Origin: Defluviicoccus sp.
GTDB lineage: Bacteria; Pseudomonadota; Alphaproteobacteria; MPNO01
Assembly: GCA_022823775.1 (NCBI GenBank)
Contig: JAJEHI010000100.1
Location: 1 to 34,918, forward strand
Direction: 5' to 3'
DNA: 34,918 nucleotides
Part shown: piece by piece, positions 34,271-34,918 of the stretch
How the letters are laid out: each line of letters opens with the position of its first letter
Position numbering within the stretch: the first letter of the stretch is position 1
Notes under the pieces: generated by a model
What the model was told of the DNA's origin: nothing
Seen by the model: only the letters and a program-made list of their open reading frames with translations
Databases searched by the model: none
Program-made: the position numbers and the translations under genes

Positions 34271-34918
34271 ATGTCACAGCGAGCTGCGACGATTGAGAGT
34301 TTACCGATGGCCTTTGCGCTGGTGAAGGAGATGCAAGCCGATGGGCTTGAATGGGGCGAGGGCTACCGCCCGCTGGGCCGCCTTGCGCTGGCCGAGATCA
34401 TCGAGGGCCGGATGAGCGAAGCGGTCGATTGCTGGCTCGACAGCCTCGACGGCAGCGCCATGCGCGACCGGCGCAACGGCTTCTATCGGCGTCATCTGTT
34501 GACCGAGCTCGGCGCGATCGAACTCAGCGTACCGCGCACCCGGCGCTTCTGTCCGACCGGGGTGCTGAGGAGCTATGCCAGGCGCGGGCCGGAGATCGAT
34601 CGCGCCATCCTCGCCGGCTTCGTGCTCGGGCTCAGTACCCGCAAGGTGGGTGAGGTTCTGCTCGCCCTGCTCGGGCGTCCGGTCTCGGCCTCGACCGTGA
34701 GCCGCATCGCCAGGACCCTGGACGCGGCGGTGGCGGCCTTCCACGGACGCCCGCTTGGCACCCGCTACAAGGCGCTGATGCTCGACGGCGTGGTGCTGGC
34801 CCGCAAGACCGGCGCCGGCGCGCTGAGGCGTCCCGTCCTGGTGGCGCTGGGCATCCGCGCCGACGGCAAGAAGGAGGTCATCGACTTCCGCCTGGCGGCC
34901 GGCGAGAGCGCCGCGGCG
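34271..34918 (+). mobile_element. IS256-family (mutator-type) transposase, 5' part, cut by window end
   Basis: 216 codons from ATG, open to the last base. The N-terminal part has RRNGFYRRHLLTELGAIELS, then VPRTRRFCPTGVLRSYARRG, and GFVLGLSTRKVGEVL followed by SASTVSRIARTLD. These are the mutator-type helix-turn-helix region. The first catalytic aspartate is expected in LMLDGVVL (about residue 170). The rest of the DDE site lies outside. The left terminal inverted repeat should fall between 34133 and 34270, but it cannot be defined without the right end. It shows recent mobile-element activity beside the restriction-modification locus. Confidence 0.85.

Noticed and set aside
27470-34918. tRNA-Glu as the left end of an integrated island with a matching direct repeat
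   Set aside because: No second copy of the tRNA 3' end was seen downstream inside the window and no integrase gene is present. The idea remains open beyond the edge.

Overview
The window is GC-rich chromosomal DNA from an alphaproteobacterium. Three things point there: the gene order moxR-DUF58-DUF4159 divergent from DUF1285-Nudix-DUF6111-CCA transferase, the run serC-serA-hisZ-purA facing rpoH, and the rluD/DUF6476 divergent pair. These orders are known from Rhodospirillales-like and related alphaproteobacteria. I cannot fix a genus. All functional names rest on motifs and family knowledge read from the sequence; no database search was run.

Layout. 0-4.2 kb: a secreted MsrA (minus strand), a stand-alone CoxL/xanthine-dehydrogenase-type molybdopterin subunit, a PhyH-family Fe(II)/2-oxoglutarate dioxygenase and a possible 43-residue membrane peptide. 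4.2-13.7 kb: a conserved envelope/maintenance block. The minus-strand arm is MoxR ATPase, DUF58 protein and two large membrane proteins with VWA-like and amidotransferase-like parts. The plus-strand arm is DUF1285, CoA pyrophosphatase-type Nudix, DUF6111 and CCA-adding enzyme. The two arms diverge from a 39-bp gap. 13.7-18.7 kb: an acyl-CoA-synthetase-like enzyme, a TetR regulator, an OmpR/EnvZ-like two-component pair and a glutathione S-transferase. 18.7-26.7 kb: a palindromic repeat element, then the serine (serC-serA), histidine (hisZ) and purine (purA) genes. These converge on rpoH across a double-hairpin spacer, followed by an RluD-family pseudouridine synthase and a small DUF6476 protein.

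26.7-34.9 kb is the accessory end. It carries a HicAB toxin-antitoxin pair, tRNA-Glu(CTC), a Rieske oxygenase, a small coiled-coil membrane protein lying between two near-identical 37-bp repeats, and a large single-chain type IIG (MmeI-like) restriction-modification gene. That gene is broken by one missing base near 32098. After it come an unrecognised two-membrane-segment protein and the start of an IS256-family transposase that runs off the window.

The housekeeping two-thirds is ordinary. The best candidates for something new are the MmeI-like enzyme with its unknown membrane-protein neighbour, the palindromic and direct repeats around the accessory genes, and the orphan CoxL/PhyH/small-peptide group.
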